Shown: piece by piece, positions 1 through 8,381 of the stretch
How the letters are laid out: each line of letters begins with the position of its first letter
Numbering within the stretch: the first letter of the stretch is position 1
Source: Bradyrhizobium sp. WBOS07
GTDB taxonomy: Bacteria; Pseudomonadota; Alphaproteobacteria; Rhizobiales; Xanthobacteraceae
NCBI RefSeq assembly: GCF_024585165.1
Contig: NZ_CP029008.1
Coordinates: forward strand, 558,001 to 622,000
DNA: 64,000 nucleotides
Direction: 5' to 3'
Program-made: the position numbers and the translations under genes
The notes under the pieces: model-generated
Seen by the model: only the letters and a program-made list of their open reading frames with translations
Told to the model about the DNA's origin: nothing
Database searches by the model: none

Positions 1-180
1 CACGCCGAGCTTTCGCGCGGCTTCCTCGACCGGGGTCGGCTGCAATTGCAGCCCGCGCCGCCCGCCCGGCTTCGGCGCACGGGTGTAGACGGCCACGATC
101 TCGTGGCCATGCGCGACCAGCTCGAGCAGCGTCGGCACGGAGAAATCGGGCGTGCCCATGAAGATCAGGCGGAGGGGCAT
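1..180 (-). CDS. fmt: Methionyl-tRNA formyltransferase, N-terminal part (cut by window edge)
   Basis: Only the first 60 codons lie in the window, reading leftwards from an ATG at 178-180; the rest is off the left end. The fragment begins [18 protein letters not shown], the characteristic N-terminus of Fmt, and continues into the formyl-transferase Rossmann-like fold ([15 protein letters not shown]). Fmt transfers a formyl group from 10-formyl-tetrahydrofolate to Met-tRNAfMet for translation initiation. It lies directly downstream of def on the same strand, the usual def-fmt pairing. Identification is firm despite truncation, because both the N-terminal motif and the neighbour agree. Confidence 0.93.
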   Translation of the reverse strand, partial: MPLRLIFMGTPDFSVPTLLELVAHGHEIVAVYTRAPKPGGRRGLQLQPTPVEEAARKLGV

Positions 181-217
181 GTGACGAGACAATCCTCGAA
201 CAACGAGCAGGGTACTC

Positions 218-307
218 GTCATGGCCGGGCTTGTCCCGGCCATCCACGTTCTTCCTGCTCGGAGCGGCAAAGAACGTGGATGCCCGGCACAACGCCGGGC
301 ATGACGG
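218..307. repeat. Palindromic intergenic repeat, family A copy 1
   Basis: About 90 bases of nested inverted repeat between the def stop and the fmt start. The outer arms are gtcatggccggg-type and cccggcatgac-type, and the inner arms are ccacgttctt and aagaacgtgg. A second copy, in opposite orientation and with a longer arm, lies at 17775-17890. The structure would fold into a long hairpin if transcribed with def-fmt. Confidence 0.8.
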
Positions 308-320
308 CGGAGGACGTGGC

Positions 321-848
321 CTACTCGCCGGCGCGCTTGGCGGCCTTCTCGAACTTCTTCATGACGCGGTCGCGCTTGAGCTTGGAGAGATAATCGACGA
401 ACAGCACGCCGTTGAGATGGTCGATCTCGTGCTGGATGCAGGTGGCATAGAGGCCTTCGGCGTCCTCCTCATGCACCTTGCCGTCGAGATCGGTGAAGCG
501 CACGCGCACCTTTGCCGGGCGCTCGACCTCCTCGTAATATTCGGGGATCGAGAGGCAGCCTTCCTCGTAAGTCGACAGCTCCTCGGAGGCGGCGATGATC
601 TCGGGGTTGATGAAGACGCGCGGCAGCGGCTTGGTCTCGCCGTTCTCGTCGCGCTTGGCGAGGTCCATGGTGATCAGCCGCAGCGGCTGCGCGACCTGGA
701 TCGCGGCGAGGCCGATGCCTGGCGCGTCGTACATGGTCTCGAACATGTCGTCGGCAAGCTTGCGGATCTCCGAGGTGACCTTCTCGATCGGCTTGGAGAC
801 CAGACGCAGCTGCTTGTCCGGCAGGATGATGATTTCTCTGAGGGCCAT
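321..848 (-). CDS. def: Peptide deformylase
   Basis: A 175-residue protein with all three peptide deformylase motifs: GIGLAAIQV near residue 45, EGCLSIP near 97 (the Cys is a metal ligand) and QHEIDHLNG near 139 (two His ligands and the catalytic Glu). It removes the formyl group from nascent protein N-termini, reversing the product of Fmt action; fmt lies 140 bases downstream on the same strand. Length matches bacterial type 1 deformylases. The ATG start at 846-848 gives the standard N-terminus [15 protein letters not shown]. rmuC is transcribed divergently, so 849-1019 must hold both promoters. Confidence 0.97.
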   Translation of the reverse strand: MALREIIILPDKQLRLVSKPIEKVTSEIRKLADDMFETMYDAPGIGLAAIQVAQPLRLITMDLAKRDENGETKPLPRVFINPEIIAASEELSTYEEGCLSIPEYYEEVERPAKVRVRFTDLDGKVHEEDAEGLYATCIQHEIDHLNGVLFVDYLSKLKRDRVMKKFEKAAKRAGE

Positions 849-1019
849 GGCCGCGATTTAAGCCCCATGCCCGATGCGGTCAATGCGGCCAGGAACCCCG
901 TTAACCCCTCGCTAACCATAAAACTTCAGGTTTCGTTAACCATAAAAATTAACGGAGCATTCACCATAGATGTTCGCTATTCGTTCGTATGCCCGGGCGA
1001 ATCGGCTAGAACGGTCGGC

Positions 1020-2219
1020 ATGAACGACATCATTTTCATGCTCGGCGACTGGCCGGTGCGCGTCGTGGACGCGCTGATCGGCTTCGGCGCCCTGGTTCTC
1101 ATCCTGCTGGTGGTGATTGCGGTCGTGATCGCGCGGTCCGGGCGGCGCGGCGCGGAACTCGCCATGGCGCACGCGATCCGGGCCGACGAGCTCGAGGAGC
1201 GCCTGAGCGAGGTGCTGCGGGCCCAGAGCGAATCCTCCGGCCGGGTCGACGCCATGACCCAGGCGCTGGCCGGCCGCCAGGCCGAGATGGCGCGGGCGGT
1301 CAACGAGCGGCTGGATTCGGTGACGCATCGTGTCGGCCAGTCCATGGAACATTCGACCCGCAACACCATGGAGAGCCTGCGCGCGCTGCACGAGCGGCTC
1401 GGCATCATCGACAGCGCGCACAAGAACCTCACCGACCTCACCACCCAGGTGACCACCTTGCGCGACGTGCTCGCCAACAAGCAGTCGCGCGGCGCCTTCG
1501 GTCAGGCGCGGATGGAGGCGATCGTCCAGGACGGGCTTCCCAAAGGCTCTTACGAGTTCCAGTTCACGCTCTCGACCGGAAAACGGCCGGACTGCGTCGT
1601 GTTCCTGCCCGACCAGCGCCCGCTCTGCATCGACGCCAAATTTCCGCTGGAGGCGATGACGGCGCTGCACGACGCCCGCACCGACGAGGAGAAGCGCCTC
1701 GCCACGCAGCGGCTGCGCGGCGATGTGATGAAGCATGTCAGCGACATCGCCGAAAAATATCTCGTCGCCGGCGAGACTCAGGAGATGGCGCTGATGTTCG
1801 TGCCGTCGGAATCGGTCTACGCCGAAATCCATGACGGTTTCGACGACGTGATCCAGAAAGCCTATCGCGCCCGCGTCGTGCTGGTCTCGCCCTCGCTTCT
1901 GATGCTCGCGATCCAGGTGATGCAGCAGATCATGAAGGATGCGCGCATGCGCGATGCCGCCGACCAGATCCGCACCGAGGTGATCAAGCTCGGCGACGAT
2001 CTCGGCCGGCTGCGCGACCGCGTGCTGAAGCTGCAGAAGCATTTCGCCGACGTCAACGAGGACGTCCGCCAGGTGCTGATCTCCGCCGACAAGATCGAGA
2101 AGCGCGCGGGACGCATCGAGGAGCTCGATTTCAGCAAGAGCGACGCCCCAGAGGGACCGCGGCTGGTGGCGACGGCCGCAGGCGAGCTGTTTCCGCGCAA
2201 GCTCCAGGCGGGGGAGTGA
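1020..2219 (+). CDS. rmuC: DNA recombination protein RmuC homologue
   Basis: A 399-residue protein. An N-terminal membrane segment (about residues 16-36, rich in Leu, Val and Ile) is followed by a long predicted coiled coil (about 45-140) and the RmuC nuclease-like core, visible in GSYEFQFTL, CIDAKFPLEAM and the segment ending RVVLVSPSLLMLAI. RmuC proteins are implicated in limiting inversions at short inverted repeats; the biochemical activity is not well defined. The reading frame stays open far upstream through the antisense of def, but ATG 1020 is chosen because the membrane anchor starts there and def occupies the region before it. A repeat follows the stop codon. Confidence 0.9.
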   Translation: MNDIIFMLGDWPVRVVDALIGFGALVLILLVVIAVVIARSGRRGAELAMAHAIRADELEERLSEVLRAQSESSGRVDAMTQALAGRQAEMARAVNERLDSVTHRVGQSMEHSTRNTMESLRALHERLGIIDSAHKNLTDLTTQVTTLRDVLANKQSRGAFGQARMEAIVQDGLPKGSYEFQFTLSTGKRPDCVVFLPDQRPLCIDAKFPLEAMTALHDARTDEEKRLATQRLRGDVMKHVSDIAEKYLVAGETQEMALMFVPSESVYAEIHDGFDDVIQKAYRARVVLVSPSLLMLAIQVMQQIMKDARMRDAADQIRTEVIKLGDDLGRLRDRVLKLQKHFADVNEDVRQVLISADKIEKRAGRIEELDFSKSDAPEGPRLVATAAGELFPRKLQAGE

Positions 2220-2234
2220 GTCTGAGGACACACC

Positions 2235-2334
2235 GTCATGCCCCGCGCAGGCGGGGCATCCAGTACGCCGCAGCAGCAGTGATGAGCCGAAGCGCTGGTG
2301 ACTACTGGATCGTCCGCCTTCGCGGACGATGACA
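2235..2334. repeat. Palindromic intergenic repeat, family B copy 1
   Basis: About 100 bases. The left hairpin is gccccgcgcaggcggggc, the right hairpin is cgtccgccttcgcggacg, and between them lie conserved blocks ending ccagtac and actggat. It lies between the rmuC stop and the GIY-YIG gene. Copy 2 (2661-2761), just past the GIY-YIG gene, is nearly identical in the same orientation. Further copies are at 4194-4295 and 20514-20616. Confidence 0.85.
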
Positions 2335-2353
2335 GCAGAATGGGAGGCGACAG

Positions 2354-2656
2354 ATGGGCACACGCCACTATTATGTGTACATTCTCGCCAGCAAAATCGG
2401 CGGCACTCTGTACATTGGCGTGACGAACGACCTCATTCGCCGGGTGGCAGAGCACAAGTCAAAGGTGATCGAGAGCTTTACAGAGAAGTATGACGTTGCA
2501 AGGTTGGTTTATTTCGAGCAGTTCGATGACCCAGAGAATGCGATCAAGCCCGAAAAGCGGTTGAAGAAGTGGAACAGGGCATGGAAGGTTCGACTGATCG
2601 AGCAGCATAACCCGAACTGGGATGATCTGTATCCCGGGATAGCCGGGCCACCATGA
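2354..2656 (+). CDS. Small GIY-YIG domain protein, putative endonuclease
   Basis: A 100-residue protein that is essentially one GIY-YIG nuclease domain of the short UPF0213/YhbQ-like class. The two signature strands are YVYIL (residues 7-11) and GTLYIGVTN (17-25), with an Arg in DLIRR and the conserved Glu near residue 78 in the PEKRLKKW segment. The tail LIEQHNPNWDDL is typical of this class. Its physiological substrate is unknown. Codon use is less GC-biased than its neighbours (for example aagtatgacgttgcaagg), hinting at different ancestry. It sits between two near-identical copies of repeat family B, which may be meaningful or coincidental. Confidence 0.9.
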   Translation: MGTRHYYVYILASKIGGTLYIGVTNDLIRRVAEHKSKVIESFTEKYDVARLVYFEQFDDPENAIKPEKRLKKWNRAWKVRLIEQHNPNWDDLYPGIAGPP

Positions 2657-2660
2657 TGCT

Positions 2661-2761
2661 GTCATGCCCCGCGAAGGCGGGGCATCCAGTACGCCGTGAC
2701 AGTCATTGTTGAGCCGAGGTGCTGGTGATTACTGGATCGTCCGCCTTCGCGGACGATGACA
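2661..2761. repeat. Palindromic intergenic repeat, family B copy 2
   Basis: Begins a few bases after the GIY-YIG stop codon. It has the same left (gccccgcgaaggcggggc) and right (cgtccgccttcgcggacg) hairpins as copy 1, with the variable centre differing at a few positions. The orientation equals copy 1, so the two form direct repeats around the GIY-YIG gene. Confidence 0.85.
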
Positions 2762-2829
2762 CCGAGGGTGTTGAGGCTTCTCTCGCCTCGCCGCGAGTCT
2801 TTTCCCCCAGAATCTGCTAACACCACCCC

Positions 2830-4185
2830 ATGACCGCACCCGACGCGACTTCGCCCGCTGACGCTCCTGCAACCTCCTGGCGCGACAGCCTTGCCGTTTA
2901 CCTGCAGCCGCGGGTGCTGATCGTGCTGTTTCTCGGCTTCTCCTCGGGGTTGCCGCTGGCGCTGTCGGGCTCGACGCTGCTGGTGTGGATGGCCGAAGCC
3001 GGGGTCGATCTCGGAACGATCGGGCTCTTTGCACTGGTTGGAACGCCGTACACGCTCAAGTTCCTGTGGGCGCCTCTGGTCGATGCCCTGCATGTCCCGT
3101 TCTTCACGCGCAGCTTTGGCCGCCGGCGTGGATGGCTGGTGTTCTCGCAATTGCTGCTGATCTGCGCGATCCTGCTGCTGGCGCTGACCGATCCGGCGCG
3201 CTCGCCGCTGTTCGTCGCGCTTGGGGCGCTCCTGGTCGCGACGATGTCCGCGACGCAGGACATCGTGGTCGATGCCTTCCGCGTCGAGAGCCTGCCCGAA
3301 AGCGAGCAGGCCGCCGGGATGGCGGCCTATGTCGCCGCCTATCGCATCGGCATGCTGATATCGACCGCGGGCGCCTTGTTCATCGTCACCGGCTTCGAGG
3401 CGATCGTCCCTCGTGGCGCCGCCTGGATGTGGGGCTATGTGGTGATGGCGGCGCTGGTGCTGATCGGCACGGCGACGGCCCTGGCCGCCACCGAGCCCGC
3501 ACAATCCGGGCGCGCCGAAGCCGCCACGCGGGACGAGGACGCGCTCACGCGGGTATTTCATGCGGCGCTGGGCGCGTTCTCGGAATTCCTGCGACGCAAG
3601 GAAGCATGGGTCGTGCTCGCCTTCGTCGTGCTGTTCAAGTTCACCGACGCGTTTTCCGGCAACATGACCGTGCCGTTCGTGATCGACATCGGCTTTACGC
3701 GGAACGACTATGCCGTGATCGTCAAGGGCGTCGGCATCGTGGCGACCCTGGCCGGCGGCTTTGCCGGCGGCTTCGTGGCCCGGCGCTATTCGCTGGCCAC
3801 GAGCCTGTGGATCGGCGGCATCGTCCAGGCGATGTCCAACCTGTCATTCTCGTGGCTGGCGCTGGTCGGCGTCAACGAATGGGCGCTGACCCTCGCCATC
3901 ACCTCCGACAATTTCTGCAACGCCATCGGCACCGTGATCTTCGTCGCCTATCTGTCGGCGCTGTGCCAGAACCCGCTGCATACTGCGACCCAGTATGCGC
4001 TGCTGACGGCGCTCGCCGCCGTGGGACGCACCTATTTGTCATCGGGTGCGGGCTACCTGGCGAAGGCGACGGGCTGGCCGATGTTCTTCGCGATCTCCGT
4101 CCTCGTCGCCATTCCGAGCCTGATGCTGCTGGCGTACTTGCAGAAGCGTGGGCATTTCGAATCGTTGGAGCAGGTGCGGGTGTAG
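2830..4185 (+). CDS. AmpG-like MFS permease (muropeptide transporter family)
   Basis: A 451-residue integral membrane protein with about twelve hydrophobic segments. Early motifs GFSSGLPLALSGSTL (about residues 36-50) and GTPYTLKFLWAPLVD (73-87) are characteristic of AmpG-family major facilitator proteins, which import anhydro-muropeptides for cell-wall recycling and can affect beta-lactamase induction. QDIVVDAFRVE (about 143-153) is also AmpG-like. No ampC or ampR gene lies nearby, so the substrate is inferred from family only. The ATG at 2830 is the first in frame after repeat copy 2; no strong ribosome-binding site is visible. Confidence 0.85.
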   Translation: MTAPDATSPADAPATSWRDSLAVYLQPRVLIVLFLGFSSGLPLALSGSTLLVWMAEAGVDLGTIGLFALVGTPYTLKFLWAPLVDALHVPFFTRSFGRRRGWLVFSQLLLICAILLLALTDPARSPLFVALGALLVATMSATQDIVVDAFRVESLPESEQAAGMAAYVAAYRIGMLISTAGALFIVTGFEAIVPRGAAWMWGYVVMAALVLIGTATALAATEPAQSGRAEAATRDEDALTRVFHAALGAFSEFLRRKEAWVVLAFVVLFKFTDAFSGNMTVPFVIDIGFTRNDYAVIVKGVGIVATLAGGFAGGFVARRYSLATSLWIGGIVQAMSNLSFSWLALVGVNEWALTLAITSDNFCNAIGTVIFVAYLSALCQNPLHTATQYALLTALAAVGRTYLSSGAGYLAKATGWPMFFAISVLVAIPSLMLLAYLQKRGHFESLEQVRV

Positions 4186-4193
4186 GCACCCCT

Positions 4194-4295
4194 GTCATGC
4201 CCCGCGAAGGCGGGGCATCCAGTATTCCAGAGACAGCAGGGATGAGTCGAGACGCCGCGGCGTACTGGGTCGCCCGGTCAAGCCGGGCGACGACA
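4194..4295. repeat. Palindromic intergenic repeat, family B copy 3
   Basis: The left hairpin matches copies 1 and 2. The right hairpin is a variant (cgcccggtcaagccgggcg), and the middle carries agtattccagaga. It lies between convergent genes (AmpG-like permease and the small secreted protein), 8 bases after the permease stop. Confidence 0.8.
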
Positions 4296-4322
4296 CCGAA
4301 ATTGCGAAAGCTAAGTCGCCCC

Positions 4323-4757
4323 CTACTGCTTCTTGATGATGCTCCACTTCGTGATCACGGCTTCGCTCATCTGGCCGGCATCGCTGGCGCAGGCGATCTC
4401 GTCGACCTTGACCGAGATTTCCTTGCCAACGAAGGATTTCAGCTGCGTGGCCTGCGCGTCGCTGGAGGTGACGAGCTGGAAGGTCTCGGGGCCGGTCTCG
4501 AGATTGCACAGCCCGTTCGGCGCCGGCAGGCGACGCGGCTCGGAGGTGATCTGATACATCGGAACCCGCTTGCCGTTCTTGCCGTCGCGCACCTTCATGG
4601 CGTTCAGCTCGCCCGACAGCACGTCGCCATTGTTGATCGGCTTGCCGGGCTTCGACGGCGGCGGGGCCTCGTCACCCGGCTGCGCGGAGATGGCCGGGGT
4701 CACCAGCATCGCCATCGTCGCGACCAAAGCCAATCGTGTGGCGAAAAGTTTCGTCAT
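4323..4757 (-). CDS. Hypothetical secreted protein
   Basis: A 144-residue protein with a clear Sec signal peptide: a positively charged start, a hydrophobic stretch to about residue 20, and a cleavage site near AISAQ. The mature part begins with a Pro-rich stretch (GDEAPPPSKPGKP) and contains two Cys (in LCNLE and IACAS) that could form a disulphide. I do not recognise the domain; periplasmic location is inferred. Its start is 27 bases upstream of the recR stop-codon region, with no clear operon partner. The reading frame looks genuine because it is bounded by a repeat and by recR and has a canonical signal sequence. Confidence 0.7.
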   Translation of the reverse strand: MTKLFATRLALVATMAMLVTPAISAQPGDEAPPPSKPGKPINNGDVLSGELNAMKVRDGKNGKRVPMYQITSEPRRLPAPNGLCNLETGPETFQLVTSSDAQATQLKSFVGKEISVKVDEIACASDAGQMSEAVITKWSIIKKQ

Positions 4758-4784
4758 GTCGTCCGTTCCGTGATCTGTGAATGG

Positions 4785-5387
4785 CTAGAACAGGGTGCGC
4801 TGCCGCATCGCTGCCGATAGCGTACCTTCGTCGAGATAATCAAGCTCGCCGCCGACGGGAACTCCATGGGCGAGCCGCGTCACCTTCACATTGGCGTCCT
4901 GAAGCAGGTCGGTGATGTAGTGCGCCGTGGTCTGACCGTCGACCGTCGCATTCAGCGCCAGGATGATCTCGTGCACCTGCGAATCATGGGCGCGCGCGAC
5001 CAGCGCGTCGATGGTCAGATCCTGCGGGCCGACGCCGTCGAGCGGCGACAATGTCGCGCCCAGCACATGATAGCGCCCTTGAGTCGCATTGGCCCGCTCC
5101 AGCGCCCAAAGATCAGCGACGTCGGCGACGACGACGATGATGGCGGGATCGCGCTTCGGATCGGTGCAGACGGTGCAGGGATTTTGCGTGTCGATGTTGC
5201 CGCAGGTCTTGCAGACCTGGACCTTGTCCAGCGCCACCTGCATGGCCGAGGCCAGCGGCATCATCAACGCTTCGCGCTTCTTGATCAGATGCAGCGCCGC
5301 GCGCCGCGCCGAGCGCGGACCGAGGCCCGGCAGCCGTGCAAGCAGCTGGACCAGCCGCTCGATCTCAGGACCTGCAACAGCGCCCAT
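4785..5387 (-). CDS. recR: Recombination protein RecR
   Basis: A 200-residue protein with the full RecR architecture. An N-terminal helix-hairpin-helix ([19 protein letters not shown], about residues 13-31) is followed by a four-cysteine zinc finger (CKTC...CTVC, about 57-72), a Toprim domain ([15 protein letters not shown], about 80-94) and a C-terminal segment with [16 protein letters not shown]. RecR acts with RecO/RecF to load RecA on gapped DNA. The ATG at 5385-5387 is chosen over upstream codons because it gives the standard 200 residues and begins one base past the ybaB stop, indicating translational coupling in a dnaX-ybaB-recR operon. Confidence 0.97.
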   Translation of the reverse strand: MGAVAGPEIERLVQLLARLPGLGPRSARRAALHLIKKREALMMPLASAMQVALDKVQVCKTCGNIDTQNPCTVCTDPKRDPAIIVVVADVADLWALERANATQGRYHVLGATLSPLDGVGPQDLTIDALVARAHDSQVHEIILALNATVDGQTTAHYITDLLQDANVKVTRLAHGVPVGGELDYLDEGTLSAAMRQRTLF

Positions 5388-5388
5388 A

Positions 5389-5709
5389 TTATTGGCCGAA
5401 CAACCCCGGCGGCAGGCCGAGCCCGCCGGTGAGAGCCTGCATCTTCTCCTGCATCGCGGTCTCCGCCTTGCGGCGCGCATCGCCCATGGCAGTGACGAGC
5501 AAGTCTTCCAGCACTTCGCGCTCTTCCGGCTTCATCAGCGAGGGATCGATCTTGACAGCCTTGACGTCCATCTTCGCGGTCATGCGCACGGCGACGAGGC
5601 CGCCGCCGGAGATGCCCTCGACTTCCACGTTGGCGAGCTGCTCCTGCATCTCCTGCATCTTGGATTGCAGCTGCGCCGCCTGCTTCATCATGCCGAGAAA
5701 ATCAGCCAT
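5389..5709 (-). CDS. YbaB/EbfC family nucleoid-associated protein
   Basis: A 106-residue protein with the family N-terminus [20 protein letters not shown], a long amphipathic helix, then [27 protein letters not shown]. YbaB proteins form tweezer-like dimers that bind DNA and help organise the nucleoid. It lies between dnaX and recR on the same strand (26-base gap from dnaX, 1-base gap to recR), the arrangement found across many bacteria, so it is very probably cotranscribed with both. Confidence 0.95.
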   Translation of the reverse strand: MADFLGMMKQAAQLQSKMQEMQEQLANVEVEGISGGGLVAVRMTAKMDVKAVKIDPSLMKPEEREVLEDLLVTAMGDARRKAETAMQEKMQALTGGLGLPPGLFGQ

Positions 5710-5735
5710 CGGTGTCTGTCCTTGAAAAGCTCGGC

Positions 5736-7550
5736 TCAGAGATCGTCGCCGTCGGAACCGTCGGGCGGATCGTCACTGCCGTAGTCGGTGTTTATATCGG
5801 ATTCCGGCGTCTCGGGGGCAAGCCTGCGGACCTCGACGACCTTGGCGCCGGGGAAACGCGACAGCACCTCCTGCACGCGCGGATCGGCCTCGGCGGTACG
5901 CGCATGCTGCTGCTTGGCGGCCTGGTTCACCGAGCGCAGCGTCGGCTGGCCCGGCTCGTTGGAGACGACGATGGTCCAGCGCCGGCCGGTCCACAGCTCG
6001 AATTTCTTCGCAAGCTCCGAGATCATGGTCTTGGAGGCATTCGGCTCGAGCGCGACTTCGAGCCGGCCCTCCTCGAAACGGACGAGGCGCATATCGCCTT
6101 CGAGCGCGCCCTTGGTGATGAGATCGCGCTTCTGCCCGGCCAGGGCAACGAGCTGGGTGAAGCTCGTGATGCGCAGTTGCGGCGCCGCCGCTTGCGGATC
6201 CGGTGCCGGCGCCGCCATCTGCGGCCGCGCTCCACCGCCCCCGAACGAAGGCGGCGACGAGGTCGGCATGCGAACCGGCGCCGCGGGCGCGGCCGGCGCG
6301 CTGCTGCGCGCCGCACTGCCGCCGCTCACGACCGGCGAGCCGCCGCCGTTCTGCTCCAGCATCCTGATGGCTTCATCCGGCGTCGGCAGGTCGGCGACAT
6401 AGGCGATGCGCACCAGCACCATCTCTGCGGCCGCCGCCGGCCGCGTCGCGGCCTGCACCTCGGTGATGCCCTTGAGCAGCATCTGCCACATCCGCGACAG
6501 CACGCGCATCGAGATCTTGGAGGCGAAATCCTTGGCGCGCACGCGCTCGGTCTCGCCGTAAGCGACGTTGTCGGCGGTCGCCGGCACGATCTTCACGCGG
6601 GTGACGAAATTGACGAATTCGGCGAGATCGGAGAGCACGACGATCGGATCGGCGCCGACGTCGTACTGGTCGCGGAACTCCTTGAAGGCAGCCGCGATGT
6701 CGCCGCGCGCCAGCTGCTCGAACAGGTCGATGACGCGGGTGCGGTCGGCGAGCCCCAGCATCTGCCTGACCGCATCGGCCTTCACGGTGCCTGCCGCATG
6801 CGCGATCGCCTGATCCAGCAGCGACAGCGAATCGCGCACCGAGCCTTCGGCGGCGCGGGCGATGATGCCGAGCGCCTCCGGCTCGATCTCGACGTTTTCC
6901 TTCGCGGCGATGTTGGCGAGGTGCTTCATCAGCACATCGGCGTCGACGCGGCGCAGGTCGAAACGCTGGCAGCGCGACAGCACGGTGACCGGAACCTTGC
7001 GGATCTCCGTCGTCGCAAACACGAATTTGGCGTGCTCTGGCGGCTCTTCCAGCGTCTTCAGGAAGGCGTTGAACGCCGCCGTCGACAGCATGTGGACTTC
7101 GTCGATGATGTAGACCTTGTAGCGGGCGCTGGCGGGGGCATAGCGCACGCTGTCATTGATCTGGCGGACGTCGTCGACGCCGGTATGCGAGGCCGCGTCC
7201 ATCTCCAGCACGTCCATGTGCCGGCTTTCCATGATCGCCTGGCAATGCACGCCCAGCGTCGGCATGTGGATGGTCGGGCCCTTCACAGAGCCATCCGGCA
7301 TCTCGTAGTTGAGTGCGCGGGCCAGGATGCGCGCGGTGGTGGTCTTGCCGACACCGCGGACGCCGGTGAGGATCCAGGCCTGCGGAATCCGCCCGGTCTC
7401 GAACGCATTGGAGACGGTGCGGACCACGGCCTCCTGGCCGATTAGATCGTCGAATGAGGACGGACGGTATTTGCGCGCCAGCACCCGGTAAGGCGCGTTG
7501 CCGGCCGCACCGGCGCTATCGGGATTGGAAGGGGCGCCAGCGTCGGTCAT
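5736..7550 (-). CDS. dnaX: DNA polymerase III subunit gamma/tau
   Basis: A 604-residue clamp-loader ATPase. The Walker A is GVRGVGKTT (residues 63-71), Walker B is IIDEVH (about 148-153), sensor 1 lies near [12 protein letters not shown], and a Pro/Ala-rich linker (about 400-450) precedes the tau-specific C-terminal region. It loads the beta sliding clamp and organises the replisome. The zinc-binding cysteine cluster of the E. coli protein is largely absent: only Cys103 (in LGVHCQAIM) remains of four. No A-rich slippage site for gamma production was noticed. The gene heads the dnaX-ybaB-recR operon, with the SRP RNA gene upstream on the same strand. Confidence 0.97.
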   Translation of the reverse strand: MTDAGAPSNPDSAGAAGNAPYRVLARKYRPSSFDDLIGQEAVVRTVSNAFETGRIPQAWILTGVRGVGKTTTARILARALNYEMPDGSVKGPTIHMPTLGVHCQAIMESRHMDVLEMDAASHTGVDDVRQINDSVRYAPASARYKVYIIDEVHMLSTAAFNAFLKTLEEPPEHAKFVFATTEIRKVPVTVLSRCQRFDLRRVDADVLMKHLANIAAKENVEIEPEALGIIARAAEGSVRDSLSLLDQAIAHAAGTVKADAVRQMLGLADRTRVIDLFEQLARGDIAAAFKEFRDQYDVGADPIVVLSDLAEFVNFVTRVKIVPATADNVAYGETERVRAKDFASKISMRVLSRMWQMLLKGITEVQAATRPAAAAEMVLVRIAYVADLPTPDEAIRMLEQNGGGSPVVSGGSAARSSAPAAPAAPVRMPTSSPPSFGGGGARPQMAAPAPDPQAAAPQLRITSFTQLVALAGQKRDLITKGALEGDMRLVRFEEGRLEVALEPNASKTMISELAKKFELWTGRRWTIVVSNEPGQPTLRSVNQAAKQQHARTAEADPRVQEVLSRFPGAKVVEVRRLAPETPESDINTDYGSDDPPDGSDGDDL

Positions 7551-7642
7551 CGGTCGATCCGCAATGATATGTCTCTTGGCCGGCTTTTGCGGAAAGGAGC
7601 GCGCTGGCGGCTGCTGCCGCCGGCGCTGGTTCGCTCGAAAAA

Positions 7643-7746
7643 CAGGTAGGAGACTGACGAGCGACCCGATCCGGACCTCGTTAGGGCTGCTTCCTTCCGG
7701 ACCTGACCCGGTTGGCGAGTGGCTCGTCCACCGCCAATCTCCCGGT
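7643..7746 (-). ncRNA. ffs: Signal recognition particle RNA, small bacterial (4.5S) type
   Basis: On the minus strand the conserved SRP domain IV apical loop reads GTCAGGTCCGGAAGGAAGCA (around 7690-7713), the hallmark of bacterial 4.5S RNA. Flanking arms pair: GGGAGA near 7743 with TCTCC near 7649, and GGACGAGCC with GCTCGTC. A run of five T at 7638-7642 follows the 3' side and may act as a terminator. Location just upstream of dnaX on the same strand is common in bacteria. The RNA binds Ffh for co-translational targeting of membrane proteins. End points are estimated from pairing, accurate to a few bases. Confidence 0.93.
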
Positions 7747-7778
7747 CCCTATTTGGGGCCAAAGGGAGCGGAAAGCAA
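7743..7778 (-). promoter_or_regulatory. ffs: Candidate promoter of the SRP RNA gene
   Basis: On the minus strand, TTGCTT (7773-7778) and CAAATA (7750-7755) are separated by exactly 17 bases. The expected start lies about 7 bases further on, at the first G of the SRP RNA stem. The match to a sigma-70 type consensus is only partial, so this is a positional inference. The rest of 7779-7951 shows no gene. Confidence 0.4.
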
Positions 7779-7951
7779 GCGGGGTCTACGGCTGTTCCGG
7801 CGGCCGTTCGGGGACTATCAGGCCCGAATCGCACCGTTCCGCCCTCGAACGGCCCGCCCTTCCGGTCCGGCGCATAAGGACCACGGCGCATACGCATGTT
7901 GTCTGGGGGCGTGGTCTCTGCGACGGTAAGAATCAATCCAGAGAAGCCTTC

Positions 7952-8371
7952 ATGCCCGAACCCGCCTGGTCGCTGCATTCCCGCTTGAAAGAGGACACCA
8001 TCGACATCGGCGATTTGCCGCTGTCCAAGGTGCTGGTCATCAAGGACGCGCATTATCCCTGGCTGCTGCTGGTGCCGCGGCGGCCAGATGCGGTCGAGAT
8101 TATCGACCTCGACGAGGTGCAGCAGGCGCAGCTGATGACGGAAATCTCCCGCGTCTCGCGCGCGCTGAAGGAGATTACCAAATGCGACAAGCTCAATATC
8201 GCGGCGCTCGGCAATCTGGTGCCGCAGCTGCACGTTCACATCATCGCGCGCCGCACCAGTGACGCCGCCTGGCCGCGGCCGGTCTGGGGCGTGATGCCGC
8301 CATTGGCGCACGACGCCGCAGAGGTTCAGAATTTCATCAGTGTGCTTCGCCGCAAGATCTGGTTGGGTTGA
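7952..8371 (+). CDS. HIT family hydrolase
   Basis: A 139-residue histidine-triad protein. The motif region reads NLVPQLHVHIIAR (about residues 86-98), where the first His of HxHxH is replaced by Gln, a feature of this HIT subgroup; the core HVH is intact. An N-terminal segment with DIGDLPLSKVLVIKDAHYPW is typical. HIT enzymes hydrolyse or transfer nucleotides such as diadenosine polyphosphates; the exact substrate is not evident. It starts a tight plus-strand run with nudC (10-base gap) and a PfkB kinase. ATG 7952 follows a GAGAAG ribosome-binding site. Confidence 0.88.
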   Translation: MPEPAWSLHSRLKEDTIDIGDLPLSKVLVIKDAHYPWLLLVPRRPDAVEIIDLDEVQQAQLMTEISRVSRALKEITKCDKLNIAALGNLVPQLHVHIIARRTSDAAWPRPVWGVMPPLAHDAAEVQNFISVLRRKIWLG

Positions 8372-8381
8372 AAGATCGATA

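Noticed and set aside
2235-4295. Repeats around the GIY-YIG and AmpG-like genes as a CRISPR array
   Set aside because: Units are about 100 bases with internal hairpins and spaced by whole genes; there are no short regular spacers and no cas genes.
5712-7445. Long open frame antisense to dnaX
   Set aside because: dnaX is certain on the minus strand; the opposite frame has His/Arg-rich artefact composition.
5736-7550. Programmed frameshifting in dnaX to make gamma
   Set aside because: No A-rich slippery sequence with downstream stem was noticed in the likely region.
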